Both the position numbers and the translations under genes were made by a program. From Aquipseudomonas alcaligenes MRY13-0052 (GTDB lineage Bacteria > Pseudomonadota > Gammaproteobacteria > Pseudomonadales > Pseudomonadaceae), in the NCBI GenBank assembly GCA_000474255.1, contig BATO01000001.1:62001-126000 (forward strand): a stretch of DNA of 64,000 nucleotides. Direction: 5' to 3'. This document shows, piece after piece, positions 62,914 to 64,000 of this stretch. Under the pieces are notes generated by a model, which saw only the letters and a program-made list of their open reading frames with translations, was not told the origin of the DNA and made no database searches. Position 1 is the first letter of the stretch. Each line of letters opens with the position of its first letter.

Positions 62914-63852
62914 TCAGCCGTTAAGGCAGTTACGTCCCTGCATCTTGGCCTTATAGAGGGCAGCGTCGGCGCGGGCGATGAGGTCCTGCAGGTCGTCCTT
63001 GGGTTGCATCTGGGTCAGGCCGATGGACACCGTGACCCCCGGCAGTATCCCCACCGGTGAATAGAAGGAGGGCACCTGCTCCAGGCTCTGGCGCAGGCGC
63101 TCGCCGATGTTGCGCGCTTCCTCCACCGCGATTTCCGGCAGCAGGATGACGAATTCCTCACCCCCGAAGCGGGCCATGCTGTCCTTCGGCCGCAACTGGT
63201 TGCGCAGGGTGTGGGCCACCAGGCAGAGGGCGTAGTCGCCGGCCAGGTGACCGTGGCGATCGTTGTAGGCCTTGAAATGATCGACATCGAGCATCAGCAG
63301 GCACATGGGCTGGCCGTTGAAGGCGCAGCGGGTGTTTTCGCGCTCGTAGATATGTTCCAGCCAGCGCCGGTTGTAGAGCCCGGTGAGGGTGTCGACGTTG
63401 GCGTTCTGCTCGGTGTCGAGAATGATCCGGTTGCCCGTGCGCACCCGGTCGCAGAGCAGCTCCAGCAGGTTCTGCATCATCTGTGGCGATTGCTGGAACA
63501 GCTTCGACAGCGCCTCGCGGTGCAAGCGCAGTACGGTGCTCGGCTGGGTGGCGACCACGTAGGCGGAGGGGTGGTCGTTGTCGATGAAGCTGATCTCGCC
63601 CGCGCAGTCGCCGGCTTCCAGGGTGGACATCGGCTGGTTGTCGAGGGAGCCCAGGTACACCTGCAACTGGCCGTCGAGCAGCAGGTAGAGGTACTGGTTG
63701 CGGTTGAAGGGCGAGAGCAGGATCTCGCCCTTTTCCAGGTCGCAGGCGGCGAACTCCTGCAGGACCTGCTGCAGGCTGTTGGCGGCGACGTTCTGGAACA
63801 GTCGCTGGCGTTTGAGCAGCTGCAGATCGGCCTGCCAGTGCGCATTCTTCAT
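62914..63852 (-). CDS. Diguanylate cyclase with N-terminal cyclic-nucleotide-binding domain
   Basis: A 312-residue cytoplasmic protein. Residues about 12-125 are a cNMP-binding domain (LFQNVAANSLQQVLQEF, LEAGDCAGEISFIDNDHPSAYV). Residues about 150-312 are a GGDEF domain with ARFGGEEFVILLPE, hence an active signature, and the inhibitory I-site RPKD five residues before it. It should make c-di-GMP and be feedback-limited. The cNMP domain lacks a full RxA-type ligand pocket signature, so what it senses is unclear. Monocistronic at the window end. Confidence 0.9.
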   Translation of the reverse strand: MKNAHWQADLQLLKRQRLFQNVAANSLQQVLQEFAACDLEKGEILLSPFNRNQYLYLLLDGQLQVYLGSLDNQPMSTLEAGDCAGEISFIDNDHPSAYVVATQPSTVLRLHREALSKLFQQSPQMMQNLLELLCDRVRTGNRIILDTEQNANVDTLTGLYNRRWLEHIYERENTRCAFNGQPMCLLMLDVDHFKAYNDRHGHLAGDYALCLVAHTLRNQLRPKDSMARFGGEEFVILLPEIAVEEARNIGERLRQSLEQVPSFYSPVGILPGVTVSIGLTQMQPKDDLQDLIARADAALYKAKMQGRNCLNG

Positions 63853-64000
63853 GGGCTACATCTGACCTGGATAGCAACTAGGGCAACTTGGGGAGGTGGC
63901 ATCGCAAAACACTCCATGTCTTTGCGTTGAAAACCGTTATCGACCTTATGCCCGCCCCCAACGGCTTTCAATGCTTGCCGCAAGGTAGGCCGACCAGTGG

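Overview
The window is chromosomal DNA from a high-GC gammaproteobacterium, almost certainly a Pseudomonas of the P. aeruginosa / P. resinovorans / P. otitidis type. The evidence is a complete algD-to-algA alginate operon in the P. aeruginosa gene order, yaaA directly upstream of algD, the dauB-dauA-dauR genes next to rhlB, the moaC-moaD-moaE cluster after a PIN-PhoH gene, and a leucine dehydrogenase / 2-oxoacid dehydrogenase cluster. Several families of short intergenic repeats recur through the window. I see no rRNA, tRNA, CRISPR array or insertion sequence.

Layout. 1-4.1 kb: 3' end of a leucine dehydrogenase, then E1alpha, E1beta and E2 of a branched-chain or pyruvate-type 2-oxoacid dehydrogenase. 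4.2-10.7 kb: five tightly packed genes forming a Gram-negative stressosome-type module: RsbR-like [10 protein letters not shown], RsbS-like STAS, an RsbT kinase fused to an RsbX phosphatase, a hybrid histidine kinase, and a receiver-HD-GYP c-di-GMP phosphodiesterase. 10.8-11.8 kb: a Bro-N gene with two 74-nt structured repeats upstream. 11.9-16 kb: an AraC regulator, a GT51-like membrane protein, a fatty-acid hydroxylase, SOS-controlled yebG, psiE and a DUF3509 gene. 16.2-22.8 kb: an iron-uptake locus (DUF3649, PepSY, DUF3325, TonB-dependent receptor, FecR, FecI) with Fur-like sites. 22.9-31.7 kb: a PA2779/PA2778-type pair, two EamA transporters with AraC regulators and a cupin, a GNAT enzyme, an SDR and small membrane proteins. 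31.9-48.2 kb: the alginate operon on the minus strand, with a long algD leader, an AlgU-type promoter and an AlgR site. 48.9-55.6 kb: yaaA, a DUF2135-like/TPR protein with a polysaccharide deacetylase, PIN-PhoH and moaCDE. 55.9-61.5 kb: an arginine-type binding protein, dauBAR and rhlB. 61.7-63.9 kb: a membrane dipeptidase and a cyclic-nucleotide-domain diguanylate cyclase.

The two parts most worth following up are the stressosome-like module, whose RsbS has lost its phosphorylatable serine and whose output genes point to c-di-GMP, and the paired 74-nt structured elements upstream of the Bro-N gene, whose helix positions covary between the copies and which resemble a phage-type RNA control region. 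A strong 39-bp dyad upstream of the arginine-binding protein shares its core with the dauB promoter dyad, which predicts a DauR regulon.
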